NCBI GenBank assembly: GCA_023428785.1
Contig: JAEYWU010000119.1
Span: forward strand, 1-48,196
Origin: Pseudomonadota bacterium
Lineage (GTDB): Bacteria; Pseudomonadota; Alphaproteobacteria; Caulobacterales; Caulobacteraceae
Direction of reading: 5' to 3'
DNA: 48,196 nt
How positions within the stretch are numbered: the first letter of the stretch is position 1; every line of letters starts with the position of its first letter. A model generated the notes under the pieces. That model ran no database searches. It saw only the letters and a list, made by a program, of their open reading frames with translations, and was not told the origin of the DNA. The translations under genes and the position numbers were made by a program. Below are positions 9,160 to 17,489 of this stretch, in pieces.

Positions 9160-10551
9160 TTGGACGGCAGTCAAACTGCGCGCATGGTCGTCCTCGGCCC
9201 CGAGCCATCGCTTAGCGCGCGCCGGCGCGGCCTGAACCGTCTCCAGCTCTCGATCGTCGGACTGGCCTTGCTGGGCTTCATGTTGCTTGGCTCGCGCGAT
9301 CTCGGCCTGCCGGCTCTCGTCGCGCGCTGGCTGCTTGCGGGCGGATTTTTCGTCGTGGTCTGCTCGCGTCTGGCCGCGACGCTGCTGACGCTGGAGCCGC
9401 GCCCGGCTCCGCGCCCGATACCCAACCGGAACCTGCCCCACTATACGGTCGTGGTCGCCCTCAAGGACGAGGCCGCCGTGGCCGACCAGCTGGTCGCGCG
9501 CCTGACCGCCCTGGACTATCCGCCCGATCGCCTGACCGGATATCTGATCGTCGAGCCGGGCGACCATGAAACCCGTAAGGCCCTCATTGAGGCGCCGCGT
9601 CCTCGCTGGCTGCAGGTCCTGACCGCCCCGCCCGGCTCTCCGACGACAAAGCCCAGGGCGTTGAACGTTGGACTGTCTCTCGCGCGGCCCGGGCTCCTCA
9701 CCGTCTATGACGCCGAAGATGAGCCCGACCCCGGACAGTTGCGCGAATCCGCCGCCCGGTTCCACCGCGCCGGGCATGACCTGGCCTGTCTGCAGGCGCC
9801 GCTCCGCATCCGGACGCCGGGTCGTCGCATGAGATGGATGGAGCGCCAGTTCGCGCTGGAATACGCCGCCCTGTTCGAGGTCACCCTGCCGGCCCTGGCG
9901 CGCCTCCGGATGCCCCTTCCGCTCGGCGGCACCAGCAATCACTTCCGCGTGGACGTGCTGCGCGAGATCGGCGGCTGGGACCCGTGGAACGTCACCGAGG
10001 ACGCCGACCTGGGCTTTCGGCTGCACCGCCTCGGCTACAGGTCCGGCGTTCTGCGCCTGCCAACCTGGGAGACGCCGCCGCCGAATCTGAGTGTCTGGCT
10101 GCCGCAGCGGGTCCGATGGTTGAAGGGCTTCATGCAGACGTGGGGCGTCCATACGCGAGAGCCCCTTCGGCTCGGTCTGGGCGGCCTGGCCGGCCTGCAC
10201 CTGACGCTGGGCGCGGCGGTGGCCTCCGCCGCGCTTCAGGGCCTGTTCCTGTCATGGATCGCCGCCAGCGTCCTGGCCGCCGGCCTTCAAGGCGTGACGC
10301 CAAGTCTGCCGACCCCTGACCTGTCGCTGGCGGTCCTGGGCTGGGCCGTCGCCACCCTCGGAATGCTGATCGGAGCAGCGCGCGCAAATGTTCAGACAGG
10401 CCCCTGGGACATGGTGAGCGCGCCAGCCTACTGGGCCCTGCTGAGCGTCGCTCAGGCCCATGCGATCTGGCGCCTGATCAGCCAGCCTTTCTACTGGGAC
10501 AAGACACCCCACTGTCCGGATCAACCCGTAAGCGCCACACCCTCGCCTTGA
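9160..10551 (+). CDS. Membrane-bound family 2 glycosyltransferase
   Basis: A 463-residue protein read from TTG 9160, which has GGGGGAG at 9147-9153 with a 6-nt spacer. ATG 9115 and ATG 9184 are other starts; the first would overlap the longest TetR frame. Two hydrophobic segments near the N-terminus precede a GT2 catalytic domain: VYDAEDEPDP carries the metal-binding acidic residues, EDADLGFRLHRLGY the catalytic acid, and QRVRWLKGFMQTW is the QxxRW motif of processive beta-glycosyltransferases. Further membrane segments follow near the C-terminus. It probably makes or extends a cell-surface polysaccharide; donor and product are unknown. No other polysaccharide gene is adjacent. Confidence 0.85.
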   Translation: MDGSQTARMVVLGPEPSLSARRRGLNRLQLSIVGLALLGFMLLGSRDLGLPALVARWLLAGGFFVVVCSRLAATLLTLEPRPAPRPIPNRNLPHYTVVVALKDEAAVADQLVARLTALDYPPDRLTGYLIVEPGDHETRKALIEAPRPRWLQVLTAPPGSPTTKPRALNVGLSLARPGLLTVYDAEDEPDPGQLRESAARFHRAGHDLACLQAPLRIRTPGRRMRWMERQFALEYAALFEVTLPALARLRMPLPLGGTSNHFRVDVLREIGGWDPWNVTEDADLGFRLHRLGYRSGVLRLPTWETPPPNLSVWLPQRVRWLKGFMQTWGVHTREPLRLGLGGLAGLHLTLGAAVASAALQGLFLSWIAASVLAAGLQGVTPSLPTPDLSLAVLGWAVATLGMLIGAARANVQTGPWDMVSAPAYWALLSVAQAHAIWRLISQPFYWDKTPHCPDQPVSATPSP

Positions 10552-10600
10552 GATTTCGTGATACAGTGGCCATCTGAACGCTCCACTCCCCGGGACGCCC

Positions 10601-11431
10601 ATGGAAATCCTAGACCTCGAAGACGACGCCTACATCCGGACCAGCGTGATCAAGCGCCACCGCCCCGAGGACTTCGAGGGCATGCGCCGCGCCGGCCGGC
10701 TGGCGGCGGCGTGCCTCGATATGCTGACGGACCATGTCACGCCCGGCGTCGAGACCCAGTATCTGGACGATCTGGCACGCGAGTTCATCCTGGACAACGG
10801 CGGCCTGCCGGCCTGTCTGGGCTACAAGGGCTACACCCACACCACCTGCATCTCGCCCAACCATGTCGTCTGCCACGGCATCCCCGGCCAACGGACGAAC
10901 TACACTCTCGATGAAGGCGACATCGTCAACATCGACGTGACCGCCATCGTCGACGGCTGGCACGGCGACACCAGCCGGATGTACCCGGTCGGCGAGATCA
11001 ATGTGCGCGCCAAGCGCCTGATCGAGACGACCTATGACTCGCTCGAGAAGGGCCTGGCCATGGTCAAACCGGGCAACACCTTCGGCGACATCGGCTGGGC
11101 CATCCAGCAGCATGTCGAGGCTCACCGCATGTCTGTGGTCCGAGACTTCTGCGGCCACGGCGTCGGGCGCGTCTTCCACGACAGCCCCAACGTCCTGCAC
11201 TTCGGCAAACGCGGTCAGGGCGCGACACTGGAGCCGGGCATGTTCTTCACGGTCGAGCCGATGGTGAACCTCGGCAAGGCGCAGGTGAAGGTCCTGTCCG
11301 ACGGCTGGACCGCCGTGACGCGCGACAAGTCCCTGTCGGCCCAGTGCGAGCACTCGGTCGGGGTAACCGAGACCGGCATCGAAATCTTCACGGCCAGCCC
11401 CAAGGGCATCTTCCGCCCGACGCTCGCCTGA
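10601..11431 (+). CDS. map: Type I methionine aminopeptidase
   Basis: A 276-residue cytoplasmic metalloenzyme that removes the initiator Met from new proteins. The five metal ligands of the family are visible: Asp in NIDVTAIVDGWHGDTSRMY (two), His in FCGHGVGRVFH, Glu in FFTVEPM and Glu in CEHSVGVTETG. The length is usual for alphaproteobacterial MetAP. No Shine-Dalgarno sequence precedes the ATG, so a short-leader or leaderless transcript is possible. radC follows 57 nt downstream in the same direction. Confidence 0.97.
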   Translation: MEILDLEDDAYIRTSVIKRHRPEDFEGMRRAGRLAAACLDMLTDHVTPGVETQYLDDLAREFILDNGGLPACLGYKGYTHTTCISPNHVVCHGIPGQRTNYTLDEGDIVNIDVTAIVDGWHGDTSRMYPVGEINVRAKRLIETTYDSLEKGLAMVKPGNTFGDIGWAIQQHVEAHRMSVVRDFCGHGVGRVFHDSPNVLHFGKRGQGATLEPGMFFTVEPMVNLGKAQVKVLSDGWTAVTRDKSLSAQCEHSVGVTETGIEIFTASPKGIFRPTLA

Positions 11432-11488
11432 CACTGGACGTTCCCGTTCCGTTCTGACATGGTGGCGCTCGCTGAACGCGAGGACGCC

Positions 11489-12289
11489 ATGCCTGCTGCT
11501 TCGACGGTTGTCGCCTTTCCCGAGCTTTTCGCGCCGCGTGCAGAGACGCCGCCTGCCAGGCCTAGGCCGCATCATGACGGTCATCGCGAGCGCCTGCACG
11601 AACGAGCGCGCAAGGCGGGTCTGGGCGCCCTGCCCGACTATGAGCTGCTCGAATTCTTTCTCTTCCGGAGCCAGCCGCAGGGCGATGTGAAGCCCCTGGC
11701 CAAAGCCCTTCTGGCGCGGTTCGGTTCGCTCGGCGCGGTGCTGGACGCCTCGCTCGAAGACCTGACCTCCATCAGCGCGGAGGATTCGCGCGGACGGACC
11801 AAACGCATCGGCGTCGAGACGGCGCTGGACCTGATGGCCTTGCACGAAATCATCCGCCGCGTGACCGGAGAGGTGGCGGCGGCGCGCACGGTCATCTCAT
11901 CCTTCACGGCGCTGGTGGACTATGTGCGGGTCACGCTTCAGCACCAACCACGCGAGCAGTTCCGGGTGCTTTTTCTGGACCGCAAGAACCAGCTGATCGC
12001 CGACGAGGTCATGGGCCGGGGCACGGTCGACCACGCCCCCGCCTATCCGCGTGAGATCGTGCGGCGGGCGCTCGAGTTATCCTCCTCGGCCCTCATCCTG
12101 GTGCACAACCACCCCTCGGGCGACCCGACTCCCAGCCAGGCCGACATCGACATGACCCGCCAGATCATGGAGGCCGGGCGGATGCTCAAGGTCGAGGTCC
12201 ACGACCATCTGATCGTGGGCCGTCAGGGCGTGAAGGGCTCCGCGACAGACCAGCGCGTGGTCAGTCTCAAGGCCATCGGCGCGATCTAG
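11489..12289 (+). CDS. radC: RadC-family JAB domain protein
   Basis: A 266-residue protein from ATG 11489, which has GAGGA at 11480-11484; ATG 11459 would add ten residues but has no such site. An N-terminal helix-hairpin region (DYELLEFFLF, then KPLAKALLARFGSLGAVL) leads to the MPN/JAMM+ domain with Glu in ADEVMGRGT and the motif HNHPSGDPTPSQAD, which holds the zinc ligands. The family was once linked to DNA repair, but its true role is unsettled. The stop shares CTAG with the convergent pectate lyase-like gene. Confidence 0.92.
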   Translation: MPAASTVVAFPELFAPRAETPPARPRPHHDGHRERLHERARKAGLGALPDYELLEFFLFRSQPQGDVKPLAKALLARFGSLGAVLDASLEDLTSISAEDSRGRTKRIGVETALDLMALHEIIRRVTGEVAAARTVISSFTALVDYVRVTLQHQPREQFRVLFLDRKNQLIADEVMGRGTVDHAPAYPREIVRRALELSSSALILVHNHPSGDPTPSQADIDMTRQIMEAGRMLKVEVHDHLIVGRQGVKGSATDQRVVSLKAIGAI

Positions 12290-13932
12290 CCGGCCGCCGG
12301 CAGGCGGCGGATCAACTGGCTCATCTTGTCGATGAAGGCGCTGGTCGAGATGCCGATAGCGGGGTCCGGGTCCGGATAGGGCGAGGTGTCGGTCCGGTCG
12401 CCCACATGCGTCAGGGCGTAGTCCCCCGGCGCGGGCTCGGCCGGGCCCTCTCCGGCGTAGGGCTGGCTGGTGTAGGTCAGAGGTGTCGGCCACCAGCCTT
12501 CGGCGTTCAGATCGGAAACGATATCCGACGCCGCCTCGGCCGTGGTGGGCTCGAACGTCTGGCCCACGCCCTCGAACAGGTCGGGCAGATCGACAGTCCT
12601 CACGATGAAGTAGCGCGGCAGGTCGCGCGCCTCGGCGCTGAGCAGCGGCGAACCCTGTGAGGCCTCCTCCGGCGCCATGGCCTGGAGCTGGGCCAGACGC
12701 GCGCGCAGGGCCGCGACATTGATCGCGCGGAACGATCCATAGTGCGCCAGCGTACGGGTCGGGTCCTCGTCCGCGTAGTACTCGCCGTTGACGACGTTCG
12801 AGCCACGGCGATGGATATAGAGCGGCCGGTTCGTCCCGATCTGAATGAAGGTCGGATGGGTCCGGCCCGCCGGCGCGACGCCTGGCGCCGACTGCAGGCC
12901 GTCCAGCCAGTCCAGCGCCTCGCCCAGACGGGCCAGGAACCGGCGGTCGCCGGTCAGCTGGTAGAAGGTCATCATCGAATTGACGTTCGTCGCCGTCGTG
13001 TGGGTCGCGAAGGCCTCGGGCTCATAGCTGCGGGCCGCTGCCGGCGTCAGGTCCTCGACATGGTGCTGCAGGCCCCAGGCGGGCTGCGGCATCGGTTGCT
13101 GGGTGACGATGAAGATGTCCATCGCCCGACGGATGGCGTCCTCGATGCGCGGGTCGGGACCAAGCGCGCCGCGGACCATGAGCAGGAACTCGATGTTCTC
13201 GCCGGCCACGTCGTCGTTGAAGGTGATCAGGCGGGTATAGTCCGCCATCCCGTGCAGACCGTGCGCCTCGGCGAACGGATAGCGCTGGGGCCAGCCGCCG
13301 TTCGGATACTGGCTGTCGAGCACAAAGCTGATCGCCCGGTCGAGCGGGCCGCGCCAGCGCTCGTCGCGGGTTTCCAGATAGAGCCGCAGCATCAGCTGGG
13401 ACGCCTCTGCAGTGCCCGCGTCATCGAAGGTGGCGTTACCGTAGTAATGCTGGAATTCCTCCAGCCGCCAGCCGTTCTTGCCGATGGTGTCGTACCAGCG
13501 CCGCAGCGATTCCTCGCCGGCCGTGTCGATCAGATAGTTCCAGCCGCCTGCCGGGTGCTGGCCATCGGCCAGGGCCTGACCGGCCGCCTCAGCGGCGCGC
13601 AGATAGGCCTCGTCTCCGGTCGCGTGATAGGCGTCCAGGAACAGATGGCCCATGGTGCCGGTGCCCTGGGGCTGAACCCAGATCTGGCTCGGGAACGCTT
13701 CCAGTTCGCCCCAGCGCCGCGAGAAGTCCGGCAGATACGACCAGACATAGCCGCCGTTGGTCGCGACCCGGTCGGTCATGAAGGCGGTCGCCCGGCGCAT
13801 GGTGGCGCGGATCGCATCGGCTTCCGACGGCGGGGCGGGCGGTCCGGCTCCATTCAGGCCGAGGGTGGAGCAGCCGGCGACGAAAAGGCCAGCCGAAGCG
13901 GACGAGGCAAGCAGGGTACGGCGGGTAAGCAT
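12286..13932 (-). CDS. PL10-like pectate lyase, Tat-type lipoprotein
   Basis: A 548-residue protein. The N-terminus MLTRRTLLASSASAGLFVAGC combines a twin-arginine motif with a lipobox (VAGC), so it is probably exported folded by Tat and anchored to a membrane by lipid. The body is an alpha-helical barrel type with the family 10 polysaccharide lyase signatures LDSQYPNGGWPQRYP and ITFNDDV, and repeated HxxGGWN-like pieces. Enzymes of this family cut polygalacturonate by beta-elimination. The product of pectin breakdown may be taken up elsewhere; no other pectin gene is adjacent. A related role on another uronic acid polymer is possible. Confidence 0.8.
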   Translation of the reverse strand: MLTRRTLLASSASAGLFVAGCSTLGLNGAGPPAPPSEADAIRATMRRATAFMTDRVATNGGYVWSYLPDFSRRWGELEAFPSQIWVQPQGTGTMGHLFLDAYHATGDEAYLRAAEAAGQALADGQHPAGGWNYLIDTAGEESLRRWYDTIGKNGWRLEEFQHYYGNATFDDAGTAEASQLMLRLYLETRDERWRGPLDRAISFVLDSQYPNGGWPQRYPFAEAHGLHGMADYTRLITFNDDVAGENIEFLLMVRGALGPDPRIEDAIRRAMDIFIVTQQPMPQPAWGLQHHVEDLTPAAARSYEPEAFATHTTATNVNSMMTFYQLTGDRRFLARLGEALDWLDGLQSAPGVAPAGRTHPTFIQIGTNRPLYIHRRGSNVVNGEYYADEDPTRTLAHYGSFRAINVAALRARLAQLQAMAPEEASQGSPLLSAEARDLPRYFIVRTVDLPDLFEGVGQTFEPTTAEAASDIVSDLNAEGWWPTPLTYTSQPYAGEGPAEPAPGDYALTHVGDRTDTSPYPDPDPAIGISTSAFIDKMSQLIRRLPAAG

Positions 13933-13982
13933 GGTTGTTATTATCCTCCCACAGGCACCTTAGACCCAAATTGCTACCGGTG

Positions 13983-14663
13983 TCATTCCTTAGGGGGCAC
14001 CAGCTCCTTCAGGCCCATCTCGGTCCATTCCAGGAAGTCGGGATGATTCAACAGCGCCTCGACATAGGCCTGGGCCGTCCCGTCGTCGCCATGGGCGGCC
14101 AGATCGATCTGATAGTGCCGGATTCGGGTCGCCACCGGCGTGAAGAATGCGTCGGCCACCGACCATTCCCCGAACAGCCACGGGCCGGCGGCGGCGAATC
14201 GTTGGCGCATACCGCCGAAAATCTCAACCAGACGACGCACGTCGGCGGCAACCGCCTCGCTGGCGGGCGCGGGGGCCCGGTCCGGCCCGACCATGGTGTG
14301 GATCACCCCCTGCCCGTCCGGTCCCATGCCGCATTCACTGCGCAGGCCGCCAAAGGCCGAATGCATCTCGCAGGTCACCGACCGCGCCAGCGCCCGCGCC
14401 GTCGGATCGCTCGGCCAGAGCTTGGCGTCCGGATAGGCCTCTTCGGCCCACAGGCAGATGGCCAGGGAATCCCAGATCGCCTCGCCATCGACGATCAACA
14501 GCGGGACCTTGCCGGACGGCGTCACCTTGGCCAGCGCCTCCTTGTAGCCGTCGCCGTACAGTTGGACGACGCGCATGTCGAAGCGGGCGTTGCACCGCTT
14601 AAGCACCAGCCAGGGCCGCAGCGACCAGGTCGAAAAGGCGGTGTTGCCGGCGATCAATTCCAT
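13983..14663 (-). CDS. Glutathione S-transferase family protein
   Basis: A 226-residue cytosolic GST. The thioredoxin-like N-terminal domain has FSTWSLRPWL, where the Ser is the likely glutathione-activating residue, and SGKVPLLIVDG with the cis-proline; IWDSLAICLW contacts the gamma-glutamyl part. The C-terminal half is the all-helical domain with ADAFFTPVATRI. It resembles the group of bacterial GSTs of 220-230 residues with unknown substrate. It is read away from purB, with 68 nt between the two starts. Confidence 0.88.
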   Translation of the reverse strand: MELIAGNTAFSTWSLRPWLVLKRCNARFDMRVVQLYGDGYKEALAKVTPSGKVPLLIVDGEAIWDSLAICLWAEEAYPDAKLWPSDPTARALARSVTCEMHSAFGGLRSECGMGPDGQGVIHTMVGPDRAPAPASEAVAADVRRLVEIFGGMRQRFAAAGPWLFGEWSVADAFFTPVATRIRHYQIDLAAHGDDGTAQAYVEALLNHPDFLEWTEMGLKELVPPKE

Positions 14664-14694
14664 GGTGCGCTCCCGTTTGGCTACATGGCTTTCC

Positions 14695-14723
14695 TTGACA
14701 GATTCGGCCTTCGGGGCCTTTAG
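14695..14723 (+). promoter_or_regulatory. Candidate purB promoter
   Basis: TTGACA at 14695-14700 is followed after 17 nt by CTTTAG at 14718-14723. The -35 element is perfect, the -10 is weak. The implied transcript would start only a few bases before the purB ATG at 14732, giving an almost leaderless mRNA, which agrees with the lack of a strong ribosome binding site. Confidence 0.3.
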
Positions 14724-14731
14724 GGGCGCCC

Positions 14732-16030
14732 ATGATCTCCCGATATTCCCGCCCCGACGCCGTCGCCATCTGGTCTCAAGAGACCAAGTACAAGATCTGG
14801 TTCGAGATTGAGGCCCACGCGGCCACCAAGATGGCCGAACTCGGCGTGATTCCCGTCGAGGCCGCCGAGGCCATCTGGGCCAAGGGCAAGGACGCGACCT
14901 TCGACGCCGACCGGATCGACGAAATCGAGCGCACCACCAAGCACGATGTCATCGCCTTCCTGACCCACGTCGCCGAGATCGTCGGCGAGGAAGCCCGTTT
15001 CCTGCATCAGGGCATGACCTCGTCGGATGTTCTGGACACCTGTTTCGCGGTCCAGCTGGCCCGTTCGTCGGACCTGCTGCTCGGCGGCGTTGATCGCGTG
15101 CTGGCCGCGCTGGAGGCGCGGGCCAAGGAACACAAGTTCACTCCGCAGGTCGGTCGCAGCCACGGCATCCATGCCGAGCCGATCACCTTCGGCCTGAAGC
15201 TGGCCGGCTATCACGCCGAGTTCCAGCGCGCGCGCCGTCGTCTGGTCACGGCCCGCGAGGAAATCGCCACCTGCGCCATCTCGGGCGCGGTCGGCACCTT
15301 CGCCAATGTCGACCCGGCCGTTGAGCAATACGTCGCCGACCAGATGGGCCTGCAGGTCGAACCCGTCTCGACCCAGGTGATCCCGCGCGACCGTCACGCC
15401 GCCTTCTTCGCGGCGCTCGGCGTGGTGGCTTCCTCGATCGAGCGTCTCGCCACCGAAATCCGCCACCTGCAGCGCACCGAGGTGCTGGAGGCCGAGGAGT
15501 TTTTCGACAAGGGCCAGAAGGGCTCGTCGGCCATGCCGCACAAGCGGAACCCGATCCTGACCGAGAACCTGACGGGCCTGGCCCGGCTGGTGCGGTCGTC
15601 GGTCGTCCCGGCGATGGAGAACGTCGCCCTCTGGCACGAGCGCGACATCAGCCATTCGTCAGTCGAGCGCGGCATCGGGCCTGACGCGACCATCCACCTC
15701 GACTTCGCCCTGCATCGCCTGGCCGGCGTGGTCGAGCGGCTGAACATCTATCCGGACCACATGCAGAAGAACATCGACCTGCTGGGCGGGCTGGTGCATT
15801 CGCAACGGGTCATGCTGGCCCTGACCCAGGCTGGTGTGTCGCGCGAGGACGCCTACGCGGCCGTTCAGGAGAACGCCATGAAGGTCTGGCGCGGCGAAGG
15901 CCGCTTCCTCGACTTCCTCAAGGCCGACGCCCGCGTGGTCCTGCCCGAGGCCGATCTCGAGGCCCTGTTCGACCTCGGCTACCACACCAAGCACGTAGAC
16001 ACGGTGTTCGCGCGGGTGTTCGGAGCCTGA
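14732..16030 (+). CDS. purB: Adenylosuccinate lyase
   Basis: A 432-residue cytoplasmic enzyme that splits SAICAR to AICAR plus fumarate and adenylosuccinate to AMP plus fumarate. The fumarase/aspartase superfamily signature GSSAMPHKRNP is present at about residues 265-275, as are TSSDVLDT and GRSHGIHAEP, which carries a catalytic His. Length fits the 430-residue bacterial type. Its stop overlaps the putative CTG start of the next gene, so the two are likely co-transcribed. It is the first of five pur genes spread over 12.5 kb on the plus strand. Confidence 0.97.
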   Translation: MISRYSRPDAVAIWSQETKYKIWFEIEAHAATKMAELGVIPVEAAEAIWAKGKDATFDADRIDEIERTTKHDVIAFLTHVAEIVGEEARFLHQGMTSSDVLDTCFAVQLARSSDLLLGGVDRVLAALEARAKEHKFTPQVGRSHGIHAEPITFGLKLAGYHAEFQRARRRLVTAREEIATCAISGAVGTFANVDPAVEQYVADQMGLQVEPVSTQVIPRDRHAAFFAALGVVASSIERLATEIRHLQRTEVLEAEEFFDKGQKGSSAMPHKRNPILTENLTGLARLVRSSVVPAMENVALWHERDISHSSVERGIGPDATIHLDFALHRLAGVVERLNIYPDHMQKNIDLLGGLVHSQRVMLALTQAGVSREDAYAAVQENAMKVWRGEGRFLDFLKADARVVLPEADLEALFDLGYHTKHVDTVFARVFGA

Positions 16031-16536
16031 GCCGCAAGGCCGCCTTCGCTCCGGTCGTCGATGCGCGGACGCGTCTGCTGATCCTCGGAAGCCTGCCCGG
16101 CGACGCCTCCCTCAAAGCGGCGCAATACTACGCGCACCCGCGCAACGCCTTCTGGCGACTGGTCGGCGGAGTCGTCGGATGCGACCTGCCCGCCCTGCCC
16201 TATGAGGCCCGTCTGGACGTCCTGCGAGGCGTGGGCATCGGCCTCTGGGACGTCCTGGCGTCAGCCCAACGAGCCGGCAGCCTCGACGCGGCCATCCGCA
16301 GTCCGGAGGCCGCGGACCTGCGTGGCCTGATCGATACCCTGCCCTGCCTGCGCGCGGTCGCCTTCAACGGCGGGACGGCCGCCCGGATGGGGCGCCGTAT
16401 TCTGGCGAGCGCTGCCATCTCCCTGATCGACCTGCCGTCCTCCAGCCCGGCGCTGGCGAAACCGCTTGCGTGGAAGGCGCAAAGCTGGGCCGTTCTAGGC
16501 GAGCACCTTCTTCGACCTCCCCCAGACCGTTCATGA
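16027..16536 (+). CDS. Hypoxanthine/uracil-DNA glycosylase (UDG superfamily), CTG start
   Basis: The frame encodes ILGSLPGDASL, QYYAHPRNAFW, GIGLWDVLASA, VAFNGG and LPSSSPA, the motif order of the family 6 UDG / DNA-deoxyinosine glycosylases, which remove deaminated bases from DNA. Read from CTG 16027 the protein is 169 residues, the family's normal length, and begins with SRKAAFAPVVD after the start. There is no ATG, GTG or TTG in this frame in the 186 nt before the CTG; the next is GTG 16231, which would remove the active-site region. The CTG overlaps the purB stop (CTGA at 16027-16030), as ATGA and GTGA do elsewhere here. Its own stop overlaps the purU remnant. Function is inferred from motifs; the start is unproven. 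Confidence 0.8.
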   Translation: MSRKAAFAPVVDARTRLLILGSLPGDASLKAAQYYAHPRNAFWRLVGGVVGCDLPALPYEARLDVLRGVGIGLWDVLASAQRAGSLDAAIRSPEAADLRGLIDTLPCLRAVAFNGGTAARMGRRILASAAISLIDLPSSSPALAKPLAWKAQSWAVLGEHLLRPPPDRS

Positions 16537-16697
16537 TCCTGACCCGGTCCTGCCCGGACCGCCGCGGCATCGTCGCCGAGGTGTCGACCTTCCTCGGCCG
16601 GCGCGGCGCCAGTATCTCGGACGCCCAGCAGTTCGCCGACCCGTCGACCGGGACCTTCTTCATGCGCGTGGTGTTCGACCCGGCCGACGGGGCGTGA
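16533..16697 (+). pseudogene. purU: purU remnant (N-terminal ACT segment of formyltetrahydrofolate deformylase)
   Basis: From ATG 16533 only 54 residues are encoded before TGA at 16695-16697. They match the start of PurU closely in pattern: MILTRSCPDRRGIVAEV, then SISDAQQFADPSTGTFFMRVVF. PurU is normally about 280 residues, with an ACT domain followed by the formyl-hydrolase domain. The catalytic part is absent, and the 126 nt that follow hold nothing like it in any frame I read. The start overlaps the glycosylase stop (ATGA). It is most likely the left-over 5' end of a deleted gene; a functional stand-alone ACT peptide is less likely because the ACT fold would be incomplete. Confidence 0.8.
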
Positions 16698-16823
16698 CCC
16701 CCGCCAATCGGCGCTCGGGGTGCTGCGCCATCCCTGTGACCGAACGGCGGGTCATCCGAAGCGGGATGGCAACCGTACCTGGAGCAGACCGCGCCAATGC
16801 GGTCGCAGCTCAGGATCAACGAG

Positions 16824-17405
16824 ATGAAGACTACCTACGCCTTCGCAGCCGCTGCGGCGCTCATGCTCGCCGCCTGCAACAGCAACGCCGATGATGGCTC
16901 GGCCAACGCCGACGCGTCGATGGAAGCCGCCGCCGACACGGCCATGACGCCGGAAGCGTCCGGCACCATCGTCGAGGTCGCTCAGGGGAACCCCGACTTC
17001 TCCACCCTGGTCACCGCCGTCACCACTGCCGGTCTGGCCGAGACCCTGAGCGGGGAAGGCCCGTTCACGGTGTTCGCCCCGACCAATGCGGCCTTTGCAA
17101 AGATCCCGGCCGCGACGCTGGAGGGCCTGCTGGCTCCGGAGCAACGAGACGCCTTGACCGGCATCCTGACCTATCACGTCGTCTCCGGACGTGTGGACGC
17201 TGCGGCCCTGATGGACCAGATCGAAGCGGACGGCGGCAGCGCCACCCTGACCACAGTTCAGGGCGAAACCCTGACGGCCCGCGCGACCGACGGCGGCGTC
17301 ACCCTCACCGATGCGGCGGGCGGAACCAGCATGGTCGTCATGACCGACGTGCCGGCTTCTAACGGCGTCATCCACGCGATCGACACGGTGGTGATGCCAG
17401 GCTGA
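16824..17405 (+). CDS. Fasciclin (FAS1) domain lipoprotein
   Basis: A 193-residue protein from ATG 16824, with AGGA at 16812-16815 upstream. The N-terminus has a lipoprotein signal with lipobox LAAC. After a low-complexity acidic linker (about residues 20-50) comes one FAS1 domain: NPDFSTLVTAV, then GPFTVFAPTNAAFAKIP (H1 motif), LTYHVVSGR (H2-like) and GVIHAIDTVVMP at the end. Bacterial FAS1 proteins are surface adhesion or matrix proteins. It probably sits in the outer membrane. A strong terminator follows. Confidence 0.9.
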   Translation: MKTTYAFAAAAALMLAACNSNADDGSANADASMEAAADTAMTPEASGTIVEVAQGNPDFSTLVTAVTTAGLAETLSGEGPFTVFAPTNAAFAKIPAATLEGLLAPEQRDALTGILTYHVVSGRVDAAALMDQIEADGGSATLTTVQGETLTARATDGGVTLTDAAGGTSMVVMTDVPASNGVIHAIDTVVMPG

Positions 17406-17436
17406 CCTGGCCACTGGAGAAACGCACAACAAGAAA

Positions 17437-17464
17437 AGGGCCGCGCCTGCGCGCGGCCCTTTAT
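17437..17464. terminator. Bidirectional rho-independent terminator
   Basis: A perfect 10-bp stem (17437-17446 AGGGCCGCGC with 17451-17460) and a 4-nt loop lie between the convergent fasciclin and DUF1476 genes. TTTAT follows on the plus strand and TTTTCTT on the minus strand, so it can stop both transcripts. Confidence 0.85.
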
Positions 17465-17489
17465 CGTTCCTGCAGCCAATATTGTCTGG

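Noticed and set aside
8383..9160. Cobalamin riboswitch for the uptake operon
   Set aside because: The operon begins with the TetR gene and there is no untranslated leader long enough for the B12-box fold; no B12-box-like sequence was seen.
10610..11845. 411-residue minus-strand frame across map and radC
   Set aside because: It runs across two well-supported plus-strand genes and their gap, and shows no motif.
17406..17489. Small RNA gene between fasciclin and DUF1476
   Set aside because: The only structure is the bidirectional terminator, which fully explains the hairpin.
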